Shown here in pieces: positions 45,966 to 56,484 of a stretch of 64,000 nucleotides of DNA. The notes under the pieces were generated by a model. It searched no databases. It saw only the letters and a program-made list of their open reading frames with translations, and was not told the origin of the DNA. Positions within the stretch are counted from its first letter, which is position 1, and each line of letters opens with the position of its first letter. Source of the DNA: Rhodospirillales bacterium (GTDB lineage: Bacteria > Pseudomonadota > Alphaproteobacteria > Rhodospirillales > Casp-alpha2); contig JABMNT010000065.1 in the NCBI GenBank assembly GCA_013203595.1, positions 1 to 64,000 on the forward strand. The letters run 5' to 3'. Made by a program: the position numbers and the translations under genes.

Positions 45966-46059
45966 GCGCAGGTTGCCGGGCTGTGGCGGGTGCTGGATTT
46001 TTTAAGCCAACAGCCAACCGGCTATGGCCCTGCCCCCCCGCTTGGGGTAGATAAGGGCC

Positions 46060-46548
46060 ATGGTAGATATTGCTCAGTTTCGCGAGGCCATGGGGCATTT
46101 TGCCTCGGGCGTTACCGTGGTTACGGTGTCAGACGGCGAGGGTGGCGTTGGTGGCCTGACCGCCAATGCCTTTTCCTCGCTGTCGCTGGAGCCGCCACTG
46201 GTGTTGATCTGTGTCGATAACCTCTCAAAAGCGCGGGAGTATCTGGATCGGGAACAGGCTTTCACCGTGCATTTTCTGGGTGACCATCAGGAAGAAGTTG
46301 CCCTGGCCTTTGCCCGGCGCGGCCCTGACAAGGCCGATGGTGTTGACTGGAATCTCAGCGCGCGCGGCACTCCGGTGCTGGCTGATTATCTGGTTGCCCT
46401 CGAATGCCAGATGGAAAACGCCATGGAAGGCGGCGACCACATGATCATCGTCGGCCGGGTACTCGACATCCGCACCGCCGGCACCGAGCGGCCACCGCTC
46501 ACCTATTACCGGGGCCAGATCAACGCTTTGGTGCCGAAAGACAGTTGA
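46060..46548 (+). CDS. Flavin reductase family protein
   Basis: A 162-residue split-barrel FMN/FAD-binding protein. FREAMGHFASGVTVVTV at the start, GLTANAFSSLSLEPPLVLICVDN and the C-terminal HMIIVGRVLDI block are typical of flavin reductases that supply reduced flavin to two-component monooxygenases. No oxygenase partner is adjacent, so it may act alone or with one elsewhere. The start has GATAAGGG just before it. Confidence 0.88.
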   Translation: MVDIAQFREAMGHFASGVTVVTVSDGEGGVGGLTANAFSSLSLEPPLVLICVDNLSKAREYLDREQAFTVHFLGDHQEEVALAFARRGPDKADGVDWNLSARGTPVLADYLVALECQMENAMEGGDHMIIVGRVLDIRTAGTERPPLTYYRGQINALVPKDS

Positions 46549-46658
46549 CCGCCGCGCGCGCCGCAAAACGTGAATGGGAATTTTTACAAAACCGGCTATG
46601 CTTGCAGCCCGTGTTTTGCATTGATGAAGGTTTCCCCCCAGCTGCTAAGGAGCAAGCG

Positions 46659-47471
46659 ATGGCCGTCAAACCCCTGATTTTTTGTGCCCTCAGTTTTTTC
46701 AGTGTTGCCGTTTTCTCCACTGTGGGACAGGCCGCGCCGCAGATTTTAGGCCTGGTCGCCACCGCCACACCGCTGCCGCTGACCTGTTCAGACGGCCAGT
46801 GCACGGTCGAGGTCTCCGGTGTCTGTCTGCAGCAAGCGCGCCCCGCGCCCCTTGCGGGAACGCCGTACCAGGCCGCCGCCGGGGCGGAACTGAGGCTGAT
46901 TGTCGAAACCGAAAACGGCCTCCGCCGCAGCCGCAACATCGCTGCCCTGGCCCGGTTCACCGCCAAGCGGACTTTCAACGCCATCGCGGTCACCGTGCTG
47001 CAATCAGCCATTGACGAGATGGGCGGTGCAGGTGCTCATGCCATGCTTGCCATCGGCCCCGGCGTCTCGCTGCTGCCTGTGGCCAGCGCCGATGATTTAT
47101 CGCCGCAGAGCCAGCAGGAAATCAGCGATGTCACCGGCCCCCTGCGCACCGTTGCCGAAGCTGCTGTTGGCCGCGACCCGCTAACCCTGGGCACCACCCG
47201 GTTGCTCGCCCATATGGTCAACCGCCTGCCCATGGAAGCGGCCTTTGATGCGGAGCGCATCGGTGCTGTGCGCGCACAAACCCTGGACGCCCGCACCCGG
47301 GCCGCAATGCCGGCAGCCAGCCGGCAGGCTGAACAAATCCTCGAGACCTGCCGGGAACTGCTGCGGGTCGAACGCCAGCCCAGCCTGCGCGCCTGCCTGG
47401 GCTACCAGCACGATATCCTGAACGCCGAAATCACCCACAGCGTCTGGCGCAGCCTGCGGCCGGGGAGTTGA
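46659..47471 (+). CDS. Exported protein of unknown function
   Basis: A 270-residue protein I do not recognise. It has a clear signal peptide (hydrophobic to about residue 22, then GQAAPQ) and two pairs of cysteines, CSDGQC and later CRELLR...RACLGY. The middle carries a helical stretch (TAKRTFNAIAVTVLQSAIDEMGG). The second half is helix-rich. The start at 46659 has AAGGAGCAAGCG. It lies 110 bases after the flavin reductase and 33 before the convergent pirin gene. No domain assignment is offered. Confidence 0.72.
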   Translation: MAVKPLIFCALSFFSVAVFSTVGQAAPQILGLVATATPLPLTCSDGQCTVEVSGVCLQQARPAPLAGTPYQAAAGAELRLIVETENGLRRSRNIAALARFTAKRTFNAIAVTVLQSAIDEMGGAGAHAMLAIGPGVSLLPVASADDLSPQSQQEISDVTGPLRTVAEAAVGRDPLTLGTTRLLAHMVNRLPMEAAFDAERIGAVRAQTLDARTRAAMPAASRQAEQILETCRELLRVERQPSLRACLGYQHDILNAEITHSVWRSLRPGS

Positions 47472-47504
47472 TTTTGGCGGACCTGATGATCGTTGGAATA
47501 ATTT

Positions 47505-48338
47505 TTACAAAAAATTCCCCGACTGAAAATCCGTGATCGCCTGGCGGATTTCGCCTTCGGTATTCATCACGAACGGGCCGTAGCGGGCGATAGGCTCACC
47601 GATGGGGCGGCCGGCGACGATGATGGCGCGGCCGCCTTTTTGCGATGTCAGCGCGACTTCGTCGCCATCGCCAAGCACGGCTAACTGGTTGAGGCCCAAG
47701 TGCGTGCCGCCGACCTCGACGCTGCCATCGAAGGCATAAACCATGCAAGTATGCCCGGCGGGCACCGGCTGGCTGAAGCTGCCGCCGGCATCAAGCGCCA
47801 CGTCGATATACAGCGGATCGACCGAGATATCGGTGACCGGTCCGGTCACCCCGTTGGCGGTGCCGGTCAGCACCCGGATGGTGGCACCGGTATCGGTTGT
47901 CGTGGTCGGCACGTCAGCCGGGTCAATGTCCTGATAGCGGGGCGGGCACATCTTGTCCTTGGCCGGCAGGTTGACCCAAAGCTGGAAGCCCTGCATCTTG
48001 CCTTCCTTCTGTTCCGGCATTTCCGAATGGACAATGCCGCGCCCGGCGGTCATCCACTGCACGGAACCAGGACCCAACAGGCCTTCGCCACCGGTTGAAT
48101 CCTTGTGCCGCATCTGGCCGTGGATCATGTAGGTGACCGTCTCGAAGCCGCGGTGCGGATGGTCCGGAAAACCGGCGATATAGTCGTCGGGATTGTCGGT
48201 GCCGAAGGAATCGAGCAGCAGAAACGGATCCAGTTCGGGCAGGGCCTGGCCACCAAGGCTGCGCCAGATGAACACCCCGGCCCCTTCCTGGGTGCGCTGG
48301 GCGGCAATGATGTTTTTAACGGAGCGGGGTGTAGACAT
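47505..48338 (-). CDS. Pirin-family protein
   Basis: A 277-residue bicupin with the iron-binding N-terminal site: DHPHRGFETVTY (two histidines), HKDS and IVHSEMP (histidine and glutamate). Bacterial pirins such as YhhW act as quercetin dioxygenases; others bind enzymes. The neighbours give no clue. It is on the same strand as gcvP but separated from it by 117 bases containing a hairpin. Confidence 0.9.
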   Translation of the reverse strand: MSTPRSVKNIIAAQRTQEGAGVFIWRSLGGQALPELDPFLLLDSFGTDNPDDYIAGFPDHPHRGFETVTYMIHGQMRHKDSTGGEGLLGPGSVQWMTAGRGIVHSEMPEQKEGKMQGFQLWVNLPAKDKMCPPRYQDIDPADVPTTTTDTGATIRVLTGTANGVTGPVTDISVDPLYIDVALDAGGSFSQPVPAGHTCMVYAFDGSVEVGGTHLGLNQLAVLGDGDEVALTSQKGGRAIIVAGRPIGEPIARYGPFVMNTEGEIRQAITDFQSGNFL

Positions 48339-48382
48339 GGCTGGTCATCCTCGGGTTATTGAGAAACCTATATATGGGGCTG

Positions 48383-48410
48383 CGGCGGGTGCCGGTAAAG
48401 ACACCCGCCG
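48383..48410 (-). terminator. Hairpin downstream of gcvP
   Basis: CGGCGGGTG (48383-48391) pairs with CACCCGCCG (48402-48410) around ten bases. It lies 46 bases past the gcvP stop on the minus strand. No U-tract follows, so it may attenuate rather than fully end transcription from gcvTHP. Confidence 0.4.
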
Positions 48411-48455
48411 GAATATAACTGTTTCCCATAAACCGCTAATCGTGCCACCGCCGTC

Positions 48456-51344
48456 CTATTCAGCGGCTTCGCGGTAGTCGTCAAGGGGCGGGCAGGTGCA
48501 GACCAGATGGCGGTCGCCATAGACATTATCGACCCGGCCGACCGGCGACCAGTATTTGGTGGTGCGCAGGCTTTCCACCGGATAGGCGGCGATCGCGCGG
48601 CTGTAGGGATGGCTCCATTCGTCGGCGGCAATGACGCTGGCCGTATGCGGGGCATTGTGCAGCGGATTGTCGTCGGCTGGCCATTCGCCGGACTGCACGC
48701 GCCCGGCTTCTTCGGCGATGGCGATCATGGCATCGGCAAAGCGGTCCAGTTCCTCCTTGGTTTCCGATTCCGTCGGCTCGACCATCAGCGTGCCGGGCAC
48801 CGGCCACGACATGGTCGGCGCATGGAAGCCGTAATCAATGAGCCGCTTGGCGATGTCATCGACGGTGATCCCGGCCTGTTCCTTCAGCGGCCGGGTATCG
48901 AGGATACATTCGTGGGCAACCAGATCACCAAGCCCGGTGTACAGCACCTTGTAATGACCGGCCAGACGGCGGGCCAGATAGTTGGCATTGAGGATCGCCA
49001 CCTGCGAAGCCTGGGTCAGGCCCTGGCCACCCATCATGCGGATGTAGCTCCATGAAATCGGCAGGATGCTGGCCGAGCCCCAGGGGGCTGCCGAGATCGC
49101 ACCAATGCCGCCGACCGGACCCGCTTCGGGCACCACCGGATGGCCGGGCAGGAACGGGGCCAGGTGGGCCGCCACGCCAATGGGACCGACACCGGGGCCA
49201 CCGCCGCCGTGCGGAATGCAGAAGGTCTTGTGCAGATTCAGATGCGAGACGTCGCCGCCGAACTGGCCGGGTTTGCAGATGCCGACCATGGCCTGCAGGT
49301 TGGCCCCGTCCACATAAACCTGGCCGCCGTTGGCGTGAATGACGTCGCAGACCTCGCGGATCGAGACTTCAAAGACCCCGTGGGTGGACGGGTAAGTGAT
49401 CATCAGGGCCGCCAGATTGTCGGCATGCTGCTCGGCCTTGGCCTTCAGATCCTTCATGTCCACATCGCCATCGTCGTCGCAGTCGACAACCACCACCTTC
49501 ATGCCGGCCATGATCGCGCTGGCCGGATTGGTGCCATGGGCCGAAGCCGGGATGATGCACACATTGCGATGCGAATCGCCCCGCGATTCGTGGTATTTCC
49601 GGATGCACAGCAGGCCGGCAAATTCGCCCTGGCTGCCCGCATTGGGCTGCAGGGAGACGGCCGCATAGCCGGTGATTTCGACCAGCATGTCCTCGAGCTG
49701 GCGGATCAGCTCCAACAGGCCGGCGGCCTGATCCAGGGGCGCGAAGGGATGGATGCCGCCAAATTCCTTCCAGGTCACCGGGATCATTTCGGTTGCCGCA
49801 TTGAGCTTCATGGTGCACGAGCCGAGCGGAATCATGGCCCGGTTGAGGGCCAGATCGCGGTCTTCGAGCATGCGCAGATAACGCATCATACCGGTTTCCG
49901 AATGGTACGAATTAAACACCGGGTGGGTCAGGAAATCCGACGTGCGGGCGAGGTCAGCGGGAATGACATCGGTGATCTGCTGATCCAGTTCAGCCACATC
50001 AAGACCGGTATCGGCTTGCCCGGAGATAATCTGCCACAGCTGTTCGATATCGGCGCGGCTGGTTGTCTCGTCACAGGAAATGCCAATCCGCCCGTTCTGT
50101 ATTTTACGCAGGTTCATGCCCTGGGCGACGGCCCTGGCGTGGATGGCGCCGTCTTCTGCGCCCACCTGCAGGGTGATGGAATCGAAGAAGCTCTCGGTTT
50201 CCACGGTCAGGCCCAGCCTGGTCAGGCCGGCCGCCAGAATGGCGGTCAGCCGGTGGGTGCGCCGGGCAATTCGTCGGAGCCCGTCGGGACCATGATAGGT
50301 GGCGTAGAAGCCGGTGATATTGGCAAGCAGGACCTGCGCCGTGCAGATGTTCGACGTGGCCTTTTCGCGGCGGATATGCTGCTCGCGGGTTTGCAGGGCC
50401 AGCCGCATGGCCGGGTTGCCCTGGGCATCGATGCTGACACCGATCAGGCGGCCGGGCATGGCGCGCTTGAAGTCTTCGCGGGTCGCCATATAGCCGGCAT
50501 GGGGGCCGCCGTAACCCATGGGCACGCCAAAGCGCTGGGCCGAACCGACGACTACGTCGGCTCCCCATTCACCCGGCGGAGCCAGCATGACCAGGCTCAG
50601 AAGATCGGCGCATACAGTGACCAGCGCCGGGGTTTCATGGATTTTTTCGACCAGTTTCCGGTAATCGGGAATGCTGCCGTCGGTCGCCGGATACTGCAGG
50701 ATCACTCCGAAGACGTTTTGCGGGTCAAGATCCGATGCTGGGTCGCCGATCTGCACCGTATAGCCCATCGGCTCGGCCCGGGTTTGAATCAATGCAATGG
50801 TTTGCGGATGGCAGTTCCTGGCGACAAAAATAGTGTCGTTTTTGGCCTTGCTGATGCGCTTCATCAGGGTCATGGCTTCCGCTGCTGCGGTCGCTTCATC
50901 GAGCATCGAGGCATTGGACAGTTCCATGCCGGTGAGATCGACGATCATCTGCTGAAAGTTCAGCAGGGCTTCCATGCGGCCCTGGGAAATCTCCGCCTGA
51001 TAGGGGGTATAGGCGGTATACCAGCCCGGATTTTCGAGCACGTTACGGAGGATAACCGAGGGCAGATAGGTGCCGGAATACCCCATGCCGATAAATGATT
51101 TGAAGACCTTGTTTTTTGCCGCCAGCCCGGCGATTTCGGCCAGCACCTGGGCCTCCGTCACCGGCGGGGCGGTCAGCGGCTGGTCGCTGCGGATCGGTCC
51201 GGGCACGCCCTTGTCGATCATTTCGTCGAGGGACTTAAAGCCGATCACTTCCAGCATGGCTTCAATATCGGCGCGGCTGGGGCCGATGTGGCGACCGACA
51301 AATTCGCCGCTATTCTCCAAATCATTCAATGGCATATGTGTCAT
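48456..51344 (-). CDS. gcvP: Glycine dehydrogenase (decarboxylating), P-protein
   Basis: The PLP enzyme that decarboxylates glycine and loads the aminomethyl group on GcvH lipoate. At 962 residues it is the single-chain (homodimeric) form. It has [37 protein letters not shown] near the start and the PLP lysine in [20 protein letters not shown]. It overlaps gcvH by four bases (ATGA). A long frame on the opposite strand across this gene is a by-product of its codon use. Confidence 0.97.
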   Translation of the reverse strand: MTHMPLNDLENSGEFVGRHIGPSRADIEAMLEVIGFKSLDEMIDKGVPGPIRSDQPLTAPPVTEAQVLAEIAGLAAKNKVFKSFIGMGYSGTYLPSVILRNVLENPGWYTAYTPYQAEISQGRMEALLNFQQMIVDLTGMELSNASMLDEATAAAEAMTLMKRISKAKNDTIFVARNCHPQTIALIQTRAEPMGYTVQIGDPASDLDPQNVFGVILQYPATDGSIPDYRKLVEKIHETPALVTVCADLLSLVMLAPPGEWGADVVVGSAQRFGVPMGYGGPHAGYMATREDFKRAMPGRLIGVSIDAQGNPAMRLALQTREQHIRREKATSNICTAQVLLANITGFYATYHGPDGLRRIARRTHRLTAILAAGLTRLGLTVETESFFDSITLQVGAEDGAIHARAVAQGMNLRKIQNGRIGISCDETTSRADIEQLWQIISGQADTGLDVAELDQQITDVIPADLARTSDFLTHPVFNSYHSETGMMRYLRMLEDRDLALNRAMIPLGSCTMKLNAATEMIPVTWKEFGGIHPFAPLDQAAGLLELIRQLEDMLVEITGYAAVSLQPNAGSQGEFAGLLCIRKYHESRGDSHRNVCIIPASAHGTNPASAIMAGMKVVVVDCDDDGDVDMKDLKAKAEQHADNLAALMITYPSTHGVFEVSIREVCDVIHANGGQVYVDGANLQAMVGICKPGQFGGDVSHLNLHKTFCIPHGGGGPGVGPIGVAAHLAPFLPGHPVVPEAGPVGGIGAISAAPWGSASILPISWSYIRMMGGQGLTQASQVAILNANYLARRLAGHYKVLYTGLGDLVAHECILDTRPLKEQAGITVDDIAKRLIDYGFHAPTMSWPVPGTLMVEPTESETKEELDRFADAMIAIAEEAGRVQSGEWPADDNPLHNAPHTASVIAADEWSHPYSRAIAAYPVESLRTTKYWSPVGRVDNVYGDRHLVCTCPPLDDYREAAE

Positions 51345-51718
51345 CCATCCAGGCTTTCACAATGGGCTTTGTAGGCGGCGGCATCCATCAGGCCATCGAG
51401 CTCTTCCGGATCCGACAGTTTGACCCTGAACATCCAGCCGTCGCCGGTGGGGTCGGTATTGACGGTGCCGGGGGCAGATTCCAGGTCTTCGTTGATCTCG
51501 ACCACTTCGCCTGATACCGGAGTGATGATATCGCTGGCGGCCTTGACGGATTCAACGACACCGGCTTCGTCGCCCTGATTGATCTCGCTGCCCACTTCCG
51601 GGGCTTCGACAAAGACAATATCGCCCAATGCCTTTTGTGCATAGTCGGTAATGCCGATGGTTGCGATATCGCCTTCGACGGTTACCCACTCGTGTTCTTC
51701 GCTGTATTTCATTGTCAT
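51341..51718 (-). CDS. gcvH: Glycine cleavage H-protein
   Basis: A 125-residue lipoyl carrier shuttling the aminomethyl group between GcvP and GcvT. The lipoylated lysine is in VESVKAASD, with the usual [11 protein letters not shown] hairpin before it and [10 protein letters not shown] after. The start at 51718 has GGAGAG upstream. It is 22 bases downstream of gcvT and coupled to gcvP. Confidence 0.97.
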   Translation of the reverse strand: MTMKYSEEHEWVTVEGDIATIGITDYAQKALGDIVFVEAPEVGSEINQGDEAGVVESVKAASDIITPVSGEVVEINEDLESAPGTVNTDPTGDGWMFRVKLSDPEELDGLMDAAAYKAHCESLDG

Positions 51719-51740
51719 AGATCTCTCCTCTGTTGATTGA

Positions 51741-52847
51741 TTATCCGGCGTAATAGCGGTGCGGGGTAAACGGCAGGCGGGCGACTTTGGCCGGCAGGGC
51801 CTTGCCCCGAACCATCAGCTGCACCGGCGTGTCCGGGCTGAAAAATGCGGTTTTTACATAACCCATGGCGACCGGGCCCCCAACCGTGGGACCAAAGCCG
51901 CCACTGGTGACGACGCCGATCGGCGTGCCGTCCATATCGGTGATCTCGGTGCCGGCGCGCGCCGGCGCGCGGCCTTCGGGCAGGATGCCGACCCGTTTGC
52001 GGGCCGGCTTGTTGGTGATTTGATCAAGAATGATCGGGGCTCCGGGAAAGCCGCCGCGCGCGCGCCGGCTCTTGCCGATGACCCAGGTCAGGCTGGCTTC
52101 AACAGGCGTGGTGGTCTCGTCGATATCGTTGCCATGGAGACACAGGCCGGCTTCCAGGCGCAGGGAATCGCGGGCACCCAGCCCGGCAAAGGTAACCTCC
52201 GGCTCGCCCAGCAGTAACTGGGCAAAATCCTCGGCTTCGTCAGCCGGGATCGATATCTCGTAGCCATCCTCGCCGGTGTAGCCCGACCGGGTGACCAGAC
52301 AGGCGGTGCCGTGGAAATGAATTTCGGCGACGCTCATGAAATTCATATGCTGCACGGCCGGAGAGAAGCGGGTCAGAACTTCGGCCGCCTGCGGGCCCTG
52401 CAGGGCCAGCAGGGCGCGGTCGGTGAGTTCCTCGATTTCCACCTGATTACCGATGGATGCCCGCAGATAGGCCAGATCCTGCGCCTTGCACGCGGCATTG
52501 ACCACCACATAAAGGGCGTCGCCCAGGCGCGAGACCATCAAATCATCGCGGATGCCGCCCTGGTCGTTGGTCAGCAGGGTATAGCGGGTCCCGTGACTGG
52601 CCAGTCCGGCAATGTCGCCGGGAACCAGTTTCTCGATGGCACCGATCACGTCATCGCCGCGGATCATCAACTGACCCATGTGCGAGACATCGAAAACCGA
52701 TGCCGCCTGGCGGGTATGTTCGTGTTCCTTGAGTACGCCGAGCGGATAACTGACCGGCATGGCGTAGCCGGCAAAGCCGACCATTTTCGCACCCAGTTGG
52801 CGGTGCAGGGCATCAAGCGGCGTTTGAAGGAGGTCTGTTTCAGTCAT
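51741..52847 (-). CDS. gcvT: Aminomethyltransferase, T-protein
   Basis: A 368-residue THF-dependent enzyme releasing ammonia and forming methylene-THF from the loaded H-protein. Family features include YAMPVSYPLGVLKEHEHTRQAASVFDVSHMGQ near the start, a YTGEDGYEI segment, LGARDSLRLEAGLCLHGND and a C-terminal domain. It is the first gene of gcvTHP, and its start is reached after a riboswitch leader; AGGGGA precedes the ATG. The gcv genes supply one-carbon units and allow glycine use. Confidence 0.97.
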   Translation of the reverse strand: MTETDLLQTPLDALHRQLGAKMVGFAGYAMPVSYPLGVLKEHEHTRQAASVFDVSHMGQLMIRGDDVIGAIEKLVPGDIAGLASHGTRYTLLTNDQGGIRDDLMVSRLGDALYVVVNAACKAQDLAYLRASIGNQVEIEELTDRALLALQGPQAAEVLTRFSPAVQHMNFMSVAEIHFHGTACLVTRSGYTGEDGYEISIPADEAEDFAQLLLGEPEVTFAGLGARDSLRLEAGLCLHGNDIDETTTPVEASLTWVIGKSRRARGGFPGAPIILDQITNKPARKRVGILPEGRAPARAGTEITDMDGTPIGVVTSGGFGPTVGGPVAMGYVKTAFFSPDTPVQLMVRGKALPAKVARLPFTPHRYYAG

Positions 52848-52927
52848 TTTTTGTTCCCCTGTGACAGATTATGGCGGACCTCATCAACCAACTGTCCACG
52901 GGCAAGCGCCGCGTCGATTGATCAAAA

Positions 52928-53130
52928 AAGTGCCCCCTCTGTCCGGGAACCTGAAAGAATCACCTTATCCGTCTTGCGGATACGGCTTACATCTTCGGTG
53001 GGGCCATGCACGCGACAGTCGCATAACCCGCTTTCCAGAGTCTCATCCCACTGCGGTCCTGAAGCCTGAGAGTTTCCGGGGTGGTTGCTCCTTCGGCGTC
53101 GACAGAAATCAACTGCCGAACTCTCCCACA
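52928..53130 (-). promoter_or_regulatory. Tandem glycine riboswitch
   Basis: Reading on the minus strand, aptamer I carries GGGAGAG, GCCGAAGGAGCAACC, CTCTCAGGC and AGGACCGCAGTGGG. After a short linker, aptamer II carries CCACCGAAGATGTAAGCC, CTTTCAGGT and GGACAGAGGGGGC. These are the conserved blocks of the glycine aptamer, twice. The position directly before gcvT fits the known class that turns on glycine cleavage when glycine is plentiful. A run of six U follows aptamer II; whether the platform is transcriptional or translational cannot be decided by eye. Confidence 0.92.
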
Positions 53131-53159
53131 ATAGCTAACTGAGAGTGTATTATCCACAG

Positions 53160-53188
53160 ACTATCACACGCCAGAACAAAACCGTCAA
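53160..53188 (-). promoter_or_regulatory. Promoter of gcvTHP
   Basis: On the minus strand TTGACG (53183-53188) and GATAGT (53160-53165) are separated by exactly 17 bases. The -35 matches five of six positions and the -10 four of six. Transcription would start about 20 bases before aptamer I. Confidence 0.6.
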
Positions 53189-53336
53189 CCGGAGTAAACG
53201 GGTTTTCGGCAGATTTGAAGCCTGTGGGCAGGGGCCATTGAGCGCGCTCGAAATACCGCAAAAACAGTGGGTTATATCTGACCTGTCTGTCGCCTTTTAA
53301 GGGCCGTTTTCTGGGGCTTTATCGCAAGCGACGGCG

Positions 53337-53975
53337 TCAGCCGGCGCTCTGTGCGGGAATTAATTCCGGTGATGGCTTGGTTTGGTGGTCTTTGGAATTG
53401 ATCAGCAATCTTTGCACCATCATCTTTGTCAGATAGAGGCCAAATTCCGGATTCTCCGCATAGAGTTCCAATGCCCTTTCTTCGGTGATCCGCATAAACA
53501 CCGAATCCATCAGGCAGCGGACGGATTGGGTGCGCGTTTTGGCTTCGGTGAACATGGCGATTTCACCGATAAGGTTGCCGCTCGTAAGCTCGACGCCGAG
53601 TTCTTCGATGCGTACCCGTCCGTCGAGAAGATAAAAAATATCCCGGGCATCATCTCCGCGCCTAAACAGGTGTTGCCCCTGTGCACATTCGAACCGCGTC
53701 ATGAACGGCAGCAGGGCCTGCACGTTGAACGCGGCGTGGGCCATGTGCCGGATCTTTTGCCGAAGCTGCAAGGATTGTCGCAGACGCAGGCCGTTCAGGG
53801 GAAGCATGGCACCATGCAGAAGGATGATATTGCCCAGATCCGCGTAAATCCCATAGACGAGAAACAGAATATTACCAATGATCGCGACGGCTCTCAGGGT
53901 AATCAGTGTCTTCATACAGAAGGTAACAAACACGGCACCGGACGCGGCGTAGCCAATAATTTCCACCCAGCCCAT
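53337..53975 (-). CDS. Three-helix membrane protein with cyclic-nucleotide-binding domain (Popeye-like layout)
   Basis: A 212-residue protein. The N-terminal third holds two or three membrane helices (about 5-60, starting MGWVEIIGYAASGAVFVTFCM). A CRP-type cyclic-nucleotide-binding domain follows at about 85-190, with FRRGDDARDIFYLLDGRVRIEE, the GNLIGEIAMF phosphate-binding cassette and the TRTQSVRC segment. The cassette has GEIAMF-TEAKTRTQ, close to but not identical to the cAMP-binding RTA pattern. There is no HTH. I chose ATG 53975 (AAGGGGAA upstream). The layout recalls Popeye-domain proteins; relationship not proven. Confidence 0.78.
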   Translation of the reverse strand: MGWVEIIGYAASGAVFVTFCMKTLITLRAVAIIGNILFLVYGIYADLGNIILLHGAMLPLNGLRLRQSLQLRQKIRHMAHAAFNVQALLPFMTRFECAQGQHLFRRGDDARDIFYLLDGRVRIEELGVELTSGNLIGEIAMFTEAKTRTQSVRCLMDSVFMRITEERALELYAENPEFGLYLTKMMVQRLLINSKDHQTKPSPELIPAQSAG

Positions 53976-54086
53976 GAAAAATTCCCCTTCGAGCAGTATC
54001 ATTATTCCCGTTGGTATACTTATAGATTGCCGCTGAATTACCAACAACACATTCAGGTGTATGGGCGCAAGGATTCAGCCAGGGCC

Positions 54087-56444
54087 TTAAATCTTCACCG
54101 AACGCAGGCGCAGGGCATTGCTGATCACCGAAACCGACGACAGGCTCATGGCCGCGGCGGCGAATATGGGTGAAATCAGGATGCCAAGGAACGGATAAAG
54201 AATACCCGCCGCCACCGGAACCCCGGCCGCGTTGTAGACCATGGCAAAGAACAGGTTCTGCTTGATGTTGCGCATGGTCGCGCGGGACAGCCGGCGGGCC
54301 CGCACGATGCCGTTGAGATCGCCCTTGATCAGGGTGAAACCGGCACTTTCGATGGCCACGTCGGCACCGGTTCCCATGGCGATACCGACATCGGCCTGGG
54401 CCAGGGCGGGGGCGTCGTTGACACCGTCACCGGCCATGGCAACCTTGCGGCCCTGGGCCTGCAGGTCCCTGATCAGGCTGGCCTTGTCTTCCGGCAGCAC
54501 ATCGGCCCGGACTTCATCGATACCCAGCTTCGCGGCCACGGCCCTGGCGGTGCGTTCGTTGTCGCCGGTCGCCATGATGATGTGAAATCCTTCCGCATGC
54601 AGGGCCTTCAGGGCATCGGCTGTTGTCTCCTTGACCGGGTCAGCGACGGCGACGAGCCCGGCAATCTGGCTGCCGATGAGGACAAACATCACGGTTTCCC
54701 CGTTGTCGCGCCGTTGGTTTGCGATCTCCACCAGTTTGCCGGTCTCAATGCCCATATCGGCGACCAGGCGGGCGTTGCCGAGCGCCACCTGTTTGCCGTC
54801 AACAACACCTTTGACGCCTTTTCCGGTGATCGCTTCGAAGGCCTCTGCCGTACTCAGGGTGATGTCTTTCTCTTCGGCGCCCCTGACGATGGCGTCGGCC
54901 AGCGGATGTTCGGAGCCACGCTCGAGACTGGCGGCCAGATGCAGCACCTCGTTTTCGTCATGGCCGGCCTCGGGCAGTACCGCCACCAGCCGGGGTTTGC
55001 CAACCGTCAGGGTGCCGGTTTTATCGACGATCAGGGTATCCACATCGGCAAACCGCTCAAGCGCCTCGGCGTTTTTGACAAGCACGCCGATCTGCGCGCC
55101 GCGACCGGGCGCCGGCATGATTGACATCGGCGTGGCCAGGCCGAGCGCACAGGGGCAGGCGATGATCAGAACGGAAACCGCCGATACCAGCGCATAGGCG
55201 AGCGCCGGAGACGGCCCCCACAGGGACCAGCAGATGAAGGACAGAACGGCCACAGCCATAACCGCCGGAACAAACAGGCCAGCCACGGAATCAGCGACCT
55301 TCTGGATCGGTGCACGGCTGCGCTGGGCGGTGGCAACCATGTCGACGATCTGGCTGAGCAGGGTGTCGGCGCCGACCCGCCGGGCTTCGATGACAAGGCT
55401 GCCGGTGCCATTGATGGTGGCGCCGGTGACCTCGTCGCCTTCGCTTTTTTCAACCGGGATCGGCTCGCCGGAGATCAGCGATTCGTCGATCGATGAGCGG
55501 CCGTCCAGGACCACGCCGTCGACGGGAACCTTGTCGCCGGGGCGGACCCGCAGGCGGTCGCCAACCTGAACCTGTTCCAGGGGAATATCCTCTTCCCGCC
55601 CGTCCGCACGGAGGATGCGGGCCGTCTTGGCGGCCAGATCAAGCAGCGCGCGGATTGCTGACCCGGTGCGTTCGCGTGCGCCAAGCTCCATTAACTGGCC
55701 GAGCAGAACAAGCACGATGATCACCGCGCCGGCCTCGAAGTAGACACCCACATTGCCCCGCGAATCGCGGAATCCAGCCGGGAAGATTTCCGGTGCCAGA
55801 ACCGCGACCACGCTGAACAGATAGGCAGCACCGACGCCCATGGCGATCAGCGTGAACATGTTGAGGCTGCGGTTGATCACGGATTTGACGCCACGCACAA
55901 AAAACGGCCAGCCCGCCCATAAGACCACCGGGGTGCTGAGGGCAAACTCGATCCACAGGGTGGTGCGTTCACCGACGATGTCGCGAATGAACCCCAGCCC
56001 CAGATGCGGTCCCATGGCAAGGATAAGCAGTGGCACCGTCAGTACCCCGGCAATCCAGAAGCGGCGTTTGAAATCGACCAGTTCCGGATTGGGCCCGGCG
56101 TCTGCATCCGGCACACCCATGGGCTCCAGGGCCATCCCGCAGATCGGACAGTCTGAGGGGGCGTCACGGATAATTTCCGGATGCATGGGGCAGGTGTAAC
56201 GGGTTCCGGCCGGTTGTGCGGCAGCGGCTTTTTTGTGCGCACCCGACAGATAATGGGGCGGGTCGGCGACAAACTTGTCGTGGCATCCCTGCGCGCAGAA
56301 ATGGTAGGTCACGCCGTCATGGGAATGGCTCGGTTTACCGGCATCAAGCGCCACCGTCATGCCGCAGACCGGGTCCTTGGCTGTCGTTGTGCTGTCCGCA
56401 GGCTTTGCATTCTGCGCGTGATGCTGATGAGCCGTCTCGTTCAT
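54087..56444 (-). CDS. Copper-type P1B ATPase with YHS and heavy-metal-binding N-terminus
   Basis: A 785-residue cation pump. The N-terminus is histidine-rich and carries a YHS-like domain ([13 protein letters not shown]...[12 protein letters not shown], about 24-60), then a [18 protein letters not shown] heavy-metal-binding segment (85-110). The pump core has the phosphatase loop SLISGEP, the membrane CPC motif in [11 protein letters not shown] (Cys430-Pro-Cys432), phosphorylated Asp474 in DKTGTLT, the HP motif and a [10 protein letters not shown] hinge. CPC indicates Cu+/Ag+ export. The start at 56444 has AGGTGA upstream. A MerR-type promoter precedes it. Confidence 0.92.
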   Translation of the reverse strand: MNETAHQHHAQNAKPADSTTTAKDPVCGMTVALDAGKPSHSHDGVTYHFCAQGCHDKFVADPPHYLSGAHKKAAAAQPAGTRYTCPMHPEIIRDAPSDCPICGMALEPMGVPDADAGPNPELVDFKRRFWIAGVLTVPLLILAMGPHLGLGFIRDIVGERTTLWIEFALSTPVVLWAGWPFFVRGVKSVINRSLNMFTLIAMGVGAAYLFSVVAVLAPEIFPAGFRDSRGNVGVYFEAGAVIIVLVLLGQLMELGARERTGSAIRALLDLAAKTARILRADGREEDIPLEQVQVGDRLRVRPGDKVPVDGVVLDGRSSIDESLISGEPIPVEKSEGDEVTGATINGTGSLVIEARRVGADTLLSQIVDMVATAQRSRAPIQKVADSVAGLFVPAVMAVAVLSFICWSLWGPSPALAYALVSAVSVLIIACPCALGLATPMSIMPAPGRGAQIGVLVKNAEALERFADVDTLIVDKTGTLTVGKPRLVAVLPEAGHDENEVLHLAASLERGSEHPLADAIVRGAEEKDITLSTAEAFEAITGKGVKGVVDGKQVALGNARLVADMGIETGKLVEIANQRRDNGETVMFVLIGSQIAGLVAVADPVKETTADALKALHAEGFHIIMATGDNERTARAVAAKLGIDEVRADVLPEDKASLIRDLQAQGRKVAMAGDGVNDAPALAQADVGIAMGTGADVAIESAGFTLIKGDLNGIVRARRLSRATMRNIKQNLFFAMVYNAAGVPVAAGILYPFLGILISPIFAAAAMSLSSVSVISNALRLRSVKI

Positions 56445-56484
56445 TATTTCACCTGATTGTTGGGTTCTGTAAACTAGGATAGAA

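Larger units (their letters stand above)
52848..53336 (-). other. gcv leader and intergenic region
   Basis: 489 bases between gcvT and the membrane/cNMP protein gene. Reading on the minus strand: a promoter (53160-53188), a tandem glycine riboswitch (52928-53130), a T-run of six right after the second aptamer, then an 80-base stretch to gcvT. The outer part (53189-53336) shows nothing clear. Confidence 0.7.

Noticed and set aside
49140-51098. A 652-codon plus-strand frame inside gcvP
   Set aside because: It is fully antisense to a textbook glycine dehydrogenase gene, with no recognisable motif or ribosome site.
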